A program made the translations under genes and the position numbers. The notes under the pieces are model-generated. The model had not been told where the DNA came from. It was given only the letters and a program-made list of their open reading frames with translations, and made no database searches. Positions 10,495 to 23,240 of a stretch of 64,000 nt of DNA are shown in pieces. This DNA is from Imbricaverruca yamaguchii. Its lineage: Eukaryota > Arthropoda > Thecostraca > Neoverrucidae. Location: assembly GCA_034440575.1 (NCBI GenBank), contig JAOTOL010001636.1, positions 3,134,001 to 3,198,000 on the forward strand, read 5' to 3'. The first letter of the stretch is position 1. Every line of letters begins with the position of its first letter.

Positions 10495-13400
10495 ATGTGG
10501 GCCGTGCTGGTGGGTGTGGTGGCGCTGGCCACGGCCGCAGCCGGCGTCCGGTCGCAGCGGCCGGCCGGCCTCGTGGACCGGCAGCTGCGCCTCCAGCTGG
10601 GCCAGCTGCTGCAAGGTGAGCTGGCCAGGCGCCGACACAGTCGCCGGGCGGCCGCCAGGTGGCTGGCAGAAGAGGACGTGACCGCCGCGGCCGACACAAA
10701 GAGCTCGCGTCACTGCGCGGAACAGGTGCCCGCTGCCGCCGCGCAGTGGATGGCCGTCCAGCGGAGACGGACAGCTCATGTTACGCGTGGAAAAGTGATC
10801 GGACATTCGAAATATGGGAGGCATCGGGCGTGTGGTGCCAGCATAGTACCTCGCAGCTATTCCTGACTTATTCCACAGTCGTTCGCAGGTGACGTCCTTT
10901 CGAAGATAATAATCTAGTTCCTCCTTTCCTCCGCAAGCGAGCGAAATTCTATAAGCAAATGTGAGCAGATCGAGGCCCTGATGGACAAAGATGAAAATAA
11001 GCTATGATTAGGTCACAATCGCCCTCGTCCTTTGGTCATTCCCTGCCTTCCATTCCCCAGCATTGGCCGGAAGTGGCCGTAACCATCCGCGTCGGCCTGT
11101 TTGTGGGCCTAGTGCTCCCAGAAACAACCGCTGCTCGTGGCACTAGGGCAAACGCCGAAGGAAAGGATCGCGCGTCGGGTGCGATACATGGGTGGAAATG
11201 GAGGGTGGGTGGGTGGGTGCGATCGTCGCGGTCTCCTCTCCCGACGTGTGTCCGCCTGGCTGTCGTGACGCACTCTCCCACCACTCCCGCCCAGCTATCG
11301 GCCCACTCCGTGCACACTCCGGACTCTTCTCGTCCCCATCGTCCATCCTGGAGTCACGACACCTCCGCGTGACTGCGTCCCAGGCCCAAACCATAATGCC
11401 GTGAGCCGCTATTTAACGTAAAATAGAAACGAAGAAAGAGATCGGATGAAAATTGTTTTAAAAAATCAACAACAAGGCTCAGAGTCGTTTGTATGGTGTC
11501 ACGATTAGGATTAAGGCTTGGGTTGCATGCGCTGGGCTCCAGGGTTGCATGAATTGAGTATCGCAGGGAAGATACCTTCCGATACCAATGGGTTTATGAA
11601 TTGTATTACATTTTCGCGTGCAAACCGTATTGCAGCCCCTTTTCATGGGAGCCGTGATGGGATATTTATTAGCGATTCTTCGTGAAAGTGGGGGGTTATG
11701 GCGCATCAGCCATGTTGCTCGTATAGCTGGTGACTCTTCGTGTCGACTAATTATAGCTGGCAGGCCTGGTCCGGGCAAGGGCTGCACACTCAATCGCGGC
11801 ACGCACAAACCATCCACGACGAACCAAACATTCAAGTTAAATCAATACACACGTCGTCTGTAGCAGGGACTGATCCAATGGTCGGGGGGGGCGAAGGAGC
11901 AAATCAGAAATCAGGTACCTTGACTTATGAGACCGAAAAGGTCATGGAGATGCGGGACCCCTCTTACATTAAAAAGGCGTCTTCCAGGATGCTCAAGCTA
12001 ATCTTGAATCTCTCGGCCGAAGGCGCCCCTCTGAGTAGAAAACGGTCTACTCCGCTCTACCCATATTAGAGTGGACCACATTCACATTTTCTTGATGAGC
12101 GGCGCCCTTTCCGGCGCCCTCTCCAAGTTACGAACTTTGGAGATTAGATCCTTCAGTGATCTATAATAGTCAACGTTATGGTCTAACTAACCCAATAGGT
12201 ATAGTAAGGGAAATAGATAGCATCCCCCACACACTATCCAACCATATCGATCTCCGTTCAGAGAAAACCCCACCCGACCTTCAATATCGTTTGCGAACCT
12301 GCCCCTTCCCCACAAACTGTTTTAGGCGTACAAGCGCCTCGGAACTAAACAATACGCTTTGTGGTACACATTATTGTTAAGATCTCTGAACCGGATGATT
12401 TCCTCCGATCTTCTTCATGAAGACTGTTTCGCCTTGCTTCATCGATTACTCACTGACCTTAAAAAGATCCGCTTTTAATGTAGGAATGTTTCACTACTAA
12501 ATTATGCCTGTCTATTCTTACTCTAAATTAAGGCTATGAGTAAGTAATAAATTGGCGTTGGACTCATCGCGCGGGTACTCACTTCAAATGCGGAAGCAGA
12601 CAAGGTGCAATGCTTGAGAAGTATGACGATCGAGTGGCATCAGATCTCTCGTCATATTTCTGCACAAGTGTGCGAGAGAGGACCCGCTCGGGCTTCGTCA
12701 CGCTTGTAATCAACTCGAAGAACACTTCCTTATCAATCACGTGTGCACGTACGTGCGCATACGCCGTGACCCGATCCGTGCCGGCAGCATTCTCCGCGCC
12801 CCGCCCGTGCAATGCGACATCCGACTGCGGCGACGTCAACCTGTACGAGTGCAGCAAGAACAAGACGTGTGTTTGCAGCAAAGTCGCCTACTGGCAGCAG
12901 GAGACTGCAGCCTGCGTCAGGAAAGGTACGCCGTTCTGAGCACCGGAGCGCATACTGTCGTGAAGCTGGCCTGCTGGGCCGGCCTTGCACTTTGTGGCGT
13001 GAAATTACAGCGGAACTGTTTCAACAGGCAAAATCAATTCGGCATTTTAGCTGAGTACATTCATGTTTCTGACATTGCACCACATAGCATAGAGCCGGCT
13101 CGGACTACGGTGCAGACAAAATTGCACTTTTGAAGATTGAAGCGATTGCAGCGATCGATTGAAGCGAAGTAAGATTAACGAAAAGCGGAAATGGCATGCA
13201 TGGTGAAAGCCACACCCAGTTCAGGTTAACTTTTGATACAAAGCGTCCGGTGTCGTGACTGGCTTCCAATTTACCACCGCGTAAAACCTTATGTTTCTTT
13301 TTGTGGTGTGTGTTATGCTCTGCACATTATATTTTTGCTCGTGATGAACCCCAGCTGTGAAAATAATACAAGACACATCTTGCCCAAAGCATTCACGGCT

Positions 13401-16400
13401 CGAATACACAACCAAACACGTTCGTGCAGCGCGTTACTGAGACATCATGCCATCGCAGCGTCACATTGATATTGTGAATCAGACCCAGATTCGAGTCACT
13501 TGACTCTTGATAAATCTGCAGAAAGCCGGCATCAACGTCATCTTTCTTTCCCTTCTTCCATCTCATTCACGCCACATCCGATTGTATTGGAGTTTAGGGG
13601 CGCATCGACTACATCGGTCATACATCCGATTGTATGAAATACAAAGGTGAAGTAAAGTCACGTACGTAACATATTCTGACAGAAACTTGCACATGTGCAC
13701 AATCTTAGGCGCCAGCAATTAACCTGACTGAAGCCCACGGCTCACATAACATGTCTTTTAGTGTCGTTACGAATACCAAGTACACTTTGACCTACATAGA
13801 TAAAAACGTTTGATTGATCTTTGATTGACAAGCGTTTTCAAGTTAACGTATAGATCAGTGTCACCCACGATCTTCGCCAAACTTTCAGGTGCCGATCTCT
13901 CAGCATGCCAAGCATAAGCTCCAGCGTATCCATACCGGTACACGGCAGTTTTACCCAGCGATAATTTGTTCGTGCCAAAGTTGGTGGAGTACACCACGTA
14001 CTGAATAGCGAGTCGACATCCTAACAGAAGCGCAGCCAATGGGAGAGGCCGGGGTCCGCCCCCTTAGCAACCATAAATACACTAGATGAAAAAAACAAAC
14101 TTTGAGACTTCTGCCACGCATTACTATAAATACGATTTATGGTATTGCGTGACAGAAACACAATGCAAAAGATATTGCATGGTATCGCTTTTGGCGCAAA
14201 TCACGCCAAAACGATTTCGATTTCGTAACGTTTCCTTGTTGGTTCGTCCCCCTTAAAAATGCATGGCTGCGCACCTGCATCCTTTCCAAAAGAAGTTTTC
14301 AAATGGTGGTTCAGCATGTATGTTTAGGTTGAGTCTTCTCTCGTTTTCAACAGCATTAGTTCAATAGTAGTAGTTTCAAATGGTTTGAGTCATGCGCCTG
14401 TTCATTGTGAAGGGAAAGTGACAAACACACTTCTCGGTATAACATTACAGGTAATGTAACTACTTGTGACGTGGTCTTATGCACATTGGTACTTTCTGGT
14501 AGTGTAGGTATAGTCCATCCCATAAACAACGGGAGAAAAGTATCACCATCAGTGAGTTATTGGATCTATACTAAGATTAAATGAACTAACAGGCATTTCA
14601 CATGGAATCGTTTTCATTGCGAATTTCAACTGCCGATTGTACTTGTTTCGTTATCGTACATCGATTCGGCTTGGCTCCCTGAAATGGCGTCCGTGAAAAT
14701 TCACTTTCACAGCATACAACTGTAGTATCGGTGACTTTTTAACGATACCCGGTTCGTTATCTGCACCATGACAATATTGCCAGCAAATGCGGCGTTCATC
14801 TGCCGATAGCATTTTCCTCCCGCGCTTTGTCCTATCATACTGCCGGAATGCTTGGACGTCATCAGTGGTTTTGACAGTTTCGCCTGTTACACTTTCAATT
14901 TCATGGAGTATTTTAAAGGTTTCACCGTTGGCCTATACTCCAAAAGAAACAAAGGAATTCCGAGATACTGCCTATGTGTCATATGGCGTCATGTCTTATC
15001 CGAAGACAGCTTTCAGTTGCAAAACTCACACGGCCCCACCTTAGATATCTCCAGCAAACGTTCAGGTTGCGTTGGCCAGTGGTCGCAATATCATCCTACC
15101 AGCACAAAACACACTGCTGTCAAAGGCAAAGCAATCTCAACCTTAGCACGGAGGTGTCGTCTCGTTTTCAAGAAGCCTTCAAATGGCCTGTCATTATATG
15201 GAATCTGCTAGTGATAGACTAATCAATACTTTGTCAATATTAGTGAGAAGGCATTGCCAGTTGAACAAAAAAGAAAAAGAAGAAATGAAGGCAAAGCGTT
15301 TAGTTATCTTTGCGCTTGGATGTATAACAAAGGTAATAAGCTTACTCGTCATATCGTACCATGTATGATCTCAGAAAATGATTTGTTTGATGACTGAACA
15401 AGGACATAGCTAACTTCATTGAAATAAGATTTACTTCAGTGCTTACTGGACCTGTTTGGGAGCTCCAGATGCTCTCTAAATGTTGACAAACATAGCAGGT
15501 GGCGTTTTCTGTGCAAGTAGGTCATTCAACCTGTTCGAGAGAGGGATGTGATAGGAACAGGGTGGAAAAATGAAAGCGAAGGGATGTGAGTACCTCAGGC
15601 CGTGCTTTGCTAGGGGCTGACGTTGATGATAAAGGCGTCTTTAAATTGTGAAAATGAAAGGACTCGCAACGGGCTTCAGAAGAGGATAGGCGAGGACTCC
15701 AGAATATCCAGTGTATTCATAAACCCAATGCTAAATTTTCTTCGAGCAGGAGCCCAGACCCCGGCACACCTAGCATTTACCACCGCGTAGCGGAATGAGT
15801 TTCACGGGTGGAAAGAGAGCAAAAAGGACCAGAACATGTGGACAGTGAATTCACAGCTTTACTGGTTAATCGAGCAGGAAAGTTGGTTGGTTAGCCAGGC
15901 AAAACATCTCCAAGGAGATCCAAACAAAAACGCTAATGCTGGAGTAAATATCAAGGTAAAACAAACACTCTGAATTTTAACGTCCTTGCACCAGCCTTGG
16001 GCGGTGCACTATTCCCCAGATCACTACCTTTTCTCCCTGAGACTAACAAAGCACAGCTTTTACATCAGTTCCAATTGCTAGTGAAAACGTCATGCAATCA
16101 TCCAATCGCTCACCACTGGTCCTTCAATATATCTCGGAATAGCGCAGCTACGCCAAAAGTGGCAACTATGGAAATCAGGAAAACGTGTCCAGCATATAAA
16201 TATAAATAGTTACCACCACGCAAGAAATAAGCATGCATGATGCAACCAAGGCACGATATTCTTTCCCCGTTTTGTTCTTACCCCCGAATTGCGAGGCGAA
16301 GGAAGCACCAAATTAGTCTAATGATAAAAATGCCCTCAAGACGCTCACACTTCAGGAGTGTAGGCTCACACTTCAGAAGTGTGCCTACACTCTTCAGCAG

Positions 16401-18455
16401 TGTAGGCAGCTCGACCATCGGCTCAGCCCAATCATATTTGAAGAGGACCCCGCATGTATATTGATCGCATTATCAAGAGAGCAACTACTTTTTTCGTCAC
16501 CAAGTGACGGAAATTGAACTTTGATGCATTATATCGCTCGTGTCAGCCATAGCCTTATGGTGGACAGCCGCTTTTTTGGACATTTTGGAGCTGAAATATA
16601 TACGACTAATGTCGTTTTCATTTCGTTCCTGGGTGTCACTTCATGAGGTTTGTAGCAGGGGAGGGGGGGGGATGACTTTCCTTGACGGCGAAAGCTTCCA
16701 CAAAAACCATTTGCATATCATTTCCGCCAATAGGGCCAATGGTTAAGGTTCAGCCTGATTGTGAAGAGGGGAGGGGGCAAATGGATGCTTGAGAGGCCCA
16801 AATCGATGATTGGGGGGACAAATCAAGGACCGAGTGGCCGGCAGTCCCCTTGGTACATATCAAATAGCACAACTCGGGTCATTTTGGTTCGCTTTCAACT
16901 GTCCTGAACGTTGCATAACTCAGCACCCTGCATCAGGGAAGAACCGCTCCTTGCCCTCAAGGCCGAGTGGTCTACACACACCCTGGGGATGGCACAGAGT
17001 CTGAGCGACGAGGCGTCGCAGCCGACCTCAACCACCGCCCCTCGTCAGGCAACCTCTTCGACAACTGCACGGAAGAGCCGGCCGACACCTGTCTGCCCGA
17101 CCACAGCGTCTGCCTCGACAACACCTGCGAGTGCCTGCGCCCCTACTACCCGGACGGCGCCGGCGCCAGCTGCGTAGTCGCTCAGACCGTCTTCTTCAAC
17201 ACGACCATCGTCATCTCCATATGCGTCCTGTTTGTCGCCATCGCCATCGGCGTCGCCATGCAGATCAGGAGCAGTGTGCAGAGGTGAGCGGCACATCGTT
17301 GCCATGCAAATCAGAATATGCCGCGGCGAGCATATCGTTACCGGCTTTACGAATATCTACTGGCATGAGGCGCCATTATGAACGCTAGACAAGCAGTGCT
17401 GCAGGTGGACTATGTGATTGCAATGCTGCAGGCGGGCCATACGATTACAGTGCATCCGTTGGGCTATACGATCGCAGTGCTGCAGGTGGTATATGCGATT
17501 GCAGTGCTGCAGTGGGTCGTTGCATGTACGATTGCAAATGGTGACAATCGCGGTGGGCTATATGATTCGTGGGTAGTGATTGCAGATGGGATATACGATT
17601 TCAGTGCTGCAGGTGTTATGATATGGGTCGATTGCAGTGACGCGGGTGGGATATACGATTGGGATATACAGTGCTGCAGGTGAGATATGCGATTGCAGTG
17701 CTGCAGGCCAAAGGTCCGACATTTATAGCATGTAGCAAAGGTTGTAGCATTATAACCAAGGCTGTAGCGTTGCGGTAACGATTTGAAAACCGACCGCCAC
17801 GGCCTCTCTTGACATTGTTGACATGGTGCCAGTCTCTACAGGTGGTGCGATGTGATGCACCAGGGCGGTGACAGAACGCATCCCAGAACTGCAACGGTAG
17901 GGCTGATTCTGCACCAGCAGAATTACGGGGGCACGAGCGTGTGTTGGCGTGTACCGAAACATATTTTTTGTGGCTGGAGGGTGACACCAGTAGCACGTAC
18001 AGACCTGGCACACGAACACGAAATGAACAAATGGCGACATATGTGCGGGAAAACGCAACAATCATCGCCACAGGGCGAGAGGTGAGGCGAGGCGAGCCGG
18101 GCCAGACGAGTCCCTCTGCACCAGGGAGCCGCGGCGGTGACGTCGCTAACGCCGTGCCGGCAGGCGGCTGTACCAGCAGCAGTACCGGCGCCACCGCCGG
18201 CGCGAGACGAGGGTGGCGCGCACCGCCCTGCGCCGCGGCAGGGCGCGCCAGCCCGAGCGCCGCTACTCGGAGCAGGACGAGCCGGACGAGCCGCCGCCGC
18301 CGTACGTTCCCATCTTCACCACGCGCTCGTCCGGCGAGTGCGCCAAGCTGCCCAGCTACGACGAGGCGCTGCGGCTGGCGGCGACTCCGGCCGCAGCGGT
18401 GAGACCCGGCGGCGGCGCCACGGCGGTGCCCGTCCCAGCACCGCCGCGCGGCTAG
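10495..18455 (+). CDS. Type I membrane protein with two EB-like cysteine modules and PY motifs (4 exons)
   Basis: Exons 10495-10615, 12788-12925, 17049-17283 and 18164-18455 join in phase with GT-AG borders (phases 1, 1, 2) to give 261 residues. Residues 1-20 form a signal peptide. Two six-cysteine modules follow, C48/54/62/68/70/83 and C93/101/108/113/115/128, both with C-x-C and C-x12-C spacing as in arthropod EB-type modules. Potential N-glycosylation sites are N49, N65, N92 and N137. One membrane helix spans about 139-159. The basic tail contains PPPPY ending at Y212 and LPSY at 227-230, both PY motifs that bind WW domains of Nedd4-family ubiquitin ligases. An adaptor or trafficked receptor role is inferred; the specific orthologue is not recognised. 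The start was chosen for the signal peptide. An acceptor at 17020-17021 would add nine in-frame residues but has a poorer pyrimidine tract. Minisatellites sit upstream and in intron 3. Confidence 0.75.
13588..13621 (-). mobile_element. Ultra-short retroposed tail element, 34 bp, with 14-bp target duplication
   Basis: Flanked by perfect direct repeats ACATCCGATTGTAT at 13574-13587 and 13622-13635. The insert contains GGGGCGCATCGACTACATCG, which is the shared core of the family also found at 18,493, 26,318, 30,725, 40,245, 43,788, 47,015, 54,832 and 61,121. This copy lacks the simple-repeat tail. It lies in intron 2 of the membrane-protein gene. Confidence 0.85.
14040..16340. other. Intron 2 interior of the membrane-protein gene
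   Basis: Mostly AT-rich unique sequence without splice-supported exons. A reading frame near 14,787-15,211 is not backed by homology or codon bias. Confidence 0.4.
16345..16412. repeat. Cluster of short hairpins
   Basis: Three successive short inverted repeats based on ACACTTC/GAAGTGT. The central one extends to a 37-bp palindrome: GAGTGTAGGC at 16356-16365 pairs with GCCTACACTC at 16383-16392, and CACACTTC pairs with GAAGTGTG between them. Function unknown; it could be a small foldback element. Confidence 0.7.
17395..17710. repeat. Minisatellite, about 29-33-bp unit, in intron 3
   Basis: Diverged units containing GCAGTGCTGCAGGTGGGATA and TACGATT. It begins about 110 bp after the exon 3 donor. 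Several units read CTGCAGGTGAGA or CTGCAGGTGG, which resemble donors on the same strand as the gene. Confidence 0.8.
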
Positions 18456-18492
18456 ACTGACCCACGGCCCGTCTGCACGCGCACACGGGTGA

Positions 18493-18815
18493 TTGATTGA
18501 TTATTTGGGTTTAAGGGCGCGCCGACTACTAGGTCATTTAGCGCCCATAACTGTTAATTGTTCCCAGGGTAGCTATAAGACATCCCTAATATTACAAGTA
18601 TTCTCTTTTCTGGCGTATCTAGATGTTAACGCCCTGGGTAAAGAACGTAAAACTTTACATCACATAAGGAGCTGAAGAGCCTTCCGGATTCCACAACCTG
18701 TGATTTGTCGCCTAGCACTGCTAGGAGTGAGTGAACCTGGTTACTCCCGAAATACCGATGACGCTCAAGGCAAAGCCTCGGGCATGAAATTAGAACGTGC
18801 CTAACAGTTAGCACT
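18493..18815 (-). mobile_element. Long copy of the retroposed tail family, 323 bp, in the 3' UTR of the membrane-protein gene
   Basis: Perfect 14-bp direct repeats GCGCACACGGGTGA at 18479-18492 and 18816-18829 bracket the insert. Read on the minus strand the element ends with GGGCGCTAAATGACC, GGCGCGCCCTTAAACCC and a (AATC)n tail. The tail abuts the left duplication, as expected for target-primed reverse transcription. No tRNA promoter boxes were seen in the 323 bp, so it is either a 5'-truncated LINE end or a SINE with an unrecognised head. It begins 24 bp after the stop codon at 18453-18455. Confidence 0.85.
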
Positions 18816-18869
18816 GCGCACACGGGTGAGACACGGATACGGGACCGGACAGCGTGAGCGTCTGCATGC

Positions 18870-19095
18870 TTGCACCTTGAACCGTCCGCACGCTCACATC
18901 CCAGCCCCTTCCATACGCTCACAACCTGACCCATCCGCACGTTCACACCTTGACTCGTCCGGACGTTCACCCCCGATCCGTCGGCGCATACACACACCCT
19001 GACTTGTCCGCACGCTCACGCTCTGACCTGTCCATACGCCTACGCTCTGACCCGTCTAGACGCTCACGCCCGACCCGTCCGTACGCGACCCGGTG
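18870..19095. repeat. Minisatellite, about 22-bp unit
   Basis: Diverged copies of CCGCACGCTCACGCTCTGAC with CGTC. Around ten units. Confidence 0.75.
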
Positions 19096-19904
19096 CATAT
19101 CAGGTCAGTATGAAGTACTCGACTCAGGCAGGCTTCATTACCCCATCAAAAGACACCAACTACAAGGATACGCATATAAGATGCAAGTAATCAATACATG
19201 GCTACATCAGCGAGGTCGTAAATAACCCCAACCTCTCTGGAACCCAAATACGCCTCGGCATTTTAAATACATGACCCTATCACCACTTGCTTCCGAATGC
19301 GATGAAATAAAAGGGAAATGGTCACCTCTGAACGCGTCAGTAAACCTTTGGCATAATGCTGTAGAAATGATAGACGTGAACAACGTATTGATCAGCTTTT
19401 CACATTTTGGCAGTGAGTGTCATTGGTGGAAAATCGACAAAACGGTAAAGACGAACCAGGGAAAATATTCATATGCATGTATCTTTCGTCAGTGGAGGCT
19501 CTCGAGCCATCCAGATTACATGGCGTTTCAATTATGCACCAAATGAACTATGTCGCCATTTTGCTAGTCATTCAAGAACACCCACCGAGGGCCACATCTG
19601 CACTAGACTCAATACCGTTTTGCCCATTTTCATTCCTTTGTTTTCATTTCGGACACCGGTAAAACATGCTGTTGATCCGCGTGACACGACACGACACAAT
19701 ATGACACATGACACGAATGACCTTGAATTCTGGGGTTTCAGAATCCGGCGTTTGAGATGGACGACGATATTCAACCGGAGACACCAGAGACGTGTCAGCC
19801 ATCACAGCCGGTGGCTGTCGGCGCCCATACGACAGAGACACGCTAACAGCAGCGCTGGGACCTGGCCAGCGATCACATCAGCGCTGCCTGACGAGTAGGG
19901 CGGG

Positions 19905-20085
19905 ACTAGGGACGTGATGAGTCGGCCTTGACTAGGGACTAGTGGTGAGTCGGCCGTGACTAGGGACTAGTGGTGAGTCGGACGTGACTAGGACCTAGGG
20001 ATGAGTCAGCCGTGACTAGGGACTAGGGATGAGTCCGTCGTGACTAGGGACTAGGGATGAGTCAGCCGTGACTGGGGACTAAGGA
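19905..20085. repeat. Minisatellite, about 27-30-bp unit
   Basis: Six units of GTGACTAGGGACTAGTGGTG with AGTCGGCC. Several contain GTGGTGAGTCGG, which includes a perfect GTGAGT core. Confidence 0.85.
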
Positions 20086-20126
20086 GAGCCGGCCAGAAAG
20101 TGCCGATACAGGCTAACCCACCGTCG

Positions 20127-20430
20127 TCGAGTCGGACCTCTCGACCACCTCCACCATCGCCGTACCGGACCTCCCGACCACCTCCACCACCGGACCGGAC
20201 CTCCTGACCACCTCCAACACCGCCGTACCGGACCTCCCGACCACCTCCACCACCGCCGTACCGGACCTCCCGACCACCTCCACCACCGCCGTACCGGACC
20301 TCCCGACCACCTCCACCACCGCCGTACCGGACCTCCCGACCACCTCCACCACCGTACCGGACCTCCCGACCACCTCCACCACCGCCGTACCGGACCTCCC
20401 AACCACCTCCACCGTCGTGGCGAGCCTCTT
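20127..20430. repeat. Minisatellite, about 36-39-bp unit
   Basis: Eight units of CCGGACCTCCCGACCACCTC with CACCACCGCCGTA. High identity between units. The open frames on both strands are artefacts of the unit. Confidence 0.9.
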
Positions 20431-20865
20431 GACCACCGCCGAGCCGCCCAATCCTGTGCTACTCACTGAGCAATCGGTTCGGTGCGACCTTGCGACAGCG
20501 CGGCCGAGACAGGATGGCTGGCCGCCGGCTACATCCAGCAGGATGGTGGCGGCAGGGCACACACACATGCTTCTAACAACATATGGCCGAACACCATGCA
20601 CTACACGAATAGCATGACCGACTGGGCCATTCCATCTTGCAGAATGAAAGAATAGTGTTGTTATTGGATGCGCACCGTGCACTGACAACAATGTGAATAT
20701 ATGAAGATTTTTAAAACCATATTTACAAATCGTCCTGACTTTGAAGCAGACCGATGACTCACACACGCGTGCATTTTGCTTGCATATCAACCGTAGGGTT
20801 ACCGACACAACCAGTGTTTTGTCAAGAACATTATGCCAGGTGAAAACAGGCCCAGCCAATGTGTT

Positions 20866-21854
20866 AATATGTGGCTTTCAGATAGACAGCAGAGTGATGC
20901 TAAATGGTACAAAGTCATCATGGCAAAATGTTCTTAGTGGAGTCCCCCAGGGGTCAGTACTGGGGCCACTACTGTTCATTATATTTGTAAATAACATTGA
21001 AAGTGGCCTAAGCAGTAAAGTTTTGAAATTTGCGGATGATTTGAAGGTCTTTAGGGCAATAACAGGTCAAGATGAGCATATCTCGCTGCAAAAAGACTTA
21101 GACGAACTTGTGAAGTGGTCCGAAGAATGGCAAATGAAATTTAATTTTGATAAGTGCAAAATCATGCATGTAGGTAAGCAGCATATGAAGGCTCCATACT
21201 TGATGGGTGGCCAAGTGCTGTCAGTGACTCAACAGGAGAAGGATTTAGGTGTTATTCTAAACACAAAATTGGGGGCATCAGAACAGACCAAGGAAGCCAG
21301 GAAGAAGGCACTGAGAATGCTCGGGGCAATAAATAAGCATGTATCACACAAAAGTGAGTAAGTCATCAGGAAGCTTTACTGTACATATGTCAGGCCACAT
21401 TTGGAATACTGGATCCAAGCTTGGTCTCCTAGCTATGAAAAACATTGTTGGCTTTTAGAGAGAGTACAGAAGAGGGCTACAAAAATGGTTAAAGGCATAA
21501 GCAACCTGGCATGAGGAAAGATTGAAGAAATTGAATGTTTTCACTTAGATATAGAAGGCTAAGAGGAGATCTCATCGAGGTCTTTAAATTTGTCAATGGT
21601 CTGGAGAGGGGATATCTTGGGGAAATGTTTGAATTGAACAGAAATGATGCAATTAGAGGTCATAAATTCAAAATTAAAGTTAACCACAGCAGAACAAGGT
21701 TAAGGCAGACTTTCTTCACCAACAGGGTAGTAGAACACTGGAACCAGCTGCCAGAAAATACTGTCAGAAGCAGCACATTGAACATCTTTAAAAACAGCAT
21801 AGACAATCATTATAAGAATAGAGGGCTTGCTTTTCAGTATTACCGGGAGGGCTG
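20866..21854 (+). pseudogene. Dead CR1-like LINE reverse transcriptase fragment
   Basis: Encodes the C-terminal part of a non-LTR reverse transcriptase. The finger/palm motif VLSGVPQGSVLGPLLF is followed by the catalytic-type motif LKFADDLKVF, then the thumb (KDLGVILNTKLG) and the characteristic C-terminal LERVQKRATKMV and YRRLRGDLIEVFK. The element is 5'-truncated: no endonuclease or ORF1 is present. It is broken by an in-frame TAA at 21359-21361, a further stop in the LERVQ frame near 21,513 and at least one frameshift around 21,510-21,545. The stop after YYREG is at 21853-21855. CR1/Rex-type assignment rests on motif order only. The reading frame upstream of about 20,866 is not part of the homology. 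Confidence 0.85.
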
Positions 21855-22029
21855 ATTGACAGATTTGGTGGGCGACTGGTTCAGTGTACAGAGTGCAACC
21901 AAGAAGGGCCCGTGTGGCTCATAATTGCACTAATCTTTTATGTTTTTATGTCTAATATAGTATAGGTAATTAACGCTCTTAAGAAGCTAAAAATGATTAA
22001 CTGAACTTCTTCATTCAGTACGCTAGGCG

Positions 22030-22355
22030 AATGAAGCCGAGCCTGCTGTCCTGAGGCGTAGCCAAGAGGGTGGTACGCGAATATAGGCTCCGCCTCTACC
22101 GTGCGGTTCCCAGCATCTGCCCTGGCCTGAAGCGTAGCCAAGAGGGTGGGACATGAATATAGGCCTCGCCTCTACCGTGCGGTTCCCAGCATCTGCTCTG
22201 GCCTGAGGCGTAGCCAAGAGGGTGGGACGCAAATATAGGCTCCGCCTCTATCGTGCGGTTCCCAGCGTCTGCTCTGGCCTGAAGCGTAGCCCAGAGGGTT
22301 GGACGCGGATATAGGCTCGTCCTCTACCGCGAAGTTTCCAGCGTCTGCTCTGAAC
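22030..22355. repeat. Minisatellite, about 60-bp unit
   Basis: Five units of GCCTGAGGCGTAGCCAAGAG, GGTGGGACGCGAATATAGGC and TCCGCCTCTACCGTGCGGTT. It starts about 180 bp after the dead LINE. Confidence 0.9.
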
Positions 22356-22844
22356 ATGCTCAGATGACCACAAATTTTTATTCAGAAAAAGCGTTCCCAC
22401 CGCTTCAACATTAACAGAACTGTTTGGCTACGCCTCTGCCATCGAGGTGAAATCGAAGGCTGGCCGAGAGTGCTGGTAAACCAGCAAAGAAAAGTCAGCT
22501 TCCGGCATTTCTCAGGAAATTGTTCGTCTTTAACATATATTTTGCGCAGGTGTCACTGTTACCCTTGTTCCAAAATCCTGACTGGCAGCCGTGCACACTT
22601 ACATCGTATGCTACTTTTCGTCCAGACCTTGACACAATCCCTTCAGAGCGTATTCAAGCAGTGACACACTATGCAACTATATGACTATACCTGCTGGCAC
22701 TTATGCATCCACGAACATCTGCTGAGGAATGTCGCGTTTGTGTATTGCGCAGTATGAGCCCACACACCACACCACAATATTCGGCCGGCTGTGATTCCAC
22801 AGACGTAGGCGGCATGATCACAACAAACCGTCACGGGACCGCCT

Positions 22845-23240
22845 GGTGGGTCTGCCAGCCACCACTTCACATCACGGCGGGTGTTTCGCCACCATGATGT
22901 CGGACCCACATCACGGCGGGACCGCCTGGTGGGTCTGTCAGCCACCACACTGATGTCGGCCCCACATCACGGCGGGACCGCCTGGTGGGTCTGCCAGCCA
23001 CCACACTGATGTCGGCCCCACATCACGGCAGGGCCGCCTGGTGGGTCTGTCAGCCACCACACTGATGTCGGCCCCACATCACGGCGGGACCGCCTGGTGG
23101 GTCTGCCAGCCACCACACTGATGTCGGCCCCACATCACGGCAGGGCCGCCTGGTGGGTCTGTCAGCCCTGATGTCGTCCCCACGTCACTGATGTCGGCCC
23201 CACATCACGGCGGGACCGCCTGGTGGGTCCGTCAGCCACC
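22845..23240. repeat. Minisatellite, about 67-bp unit
   Basis: Five to six units of CACATCACGGCGGGACCGCC, TGGTGGGTCTGCCAGCCACC and ACACTGATGTCGGCCC, with one truncated unit near 23,160-23,200. Confidence 0.9.

Noticed and set aside
14787..15211. Possible transposon-derived frame in intron 2 of the membrane-protein gene.
   Set aside because: No motif of any transposase or reverse transcriptase could be identified.
20741..20865. N-terminal extension of the reverse transcriptase frame.
   Set aside because: No resemblance to LINE proteins; it is open by chance upstream of the 5' truncation.
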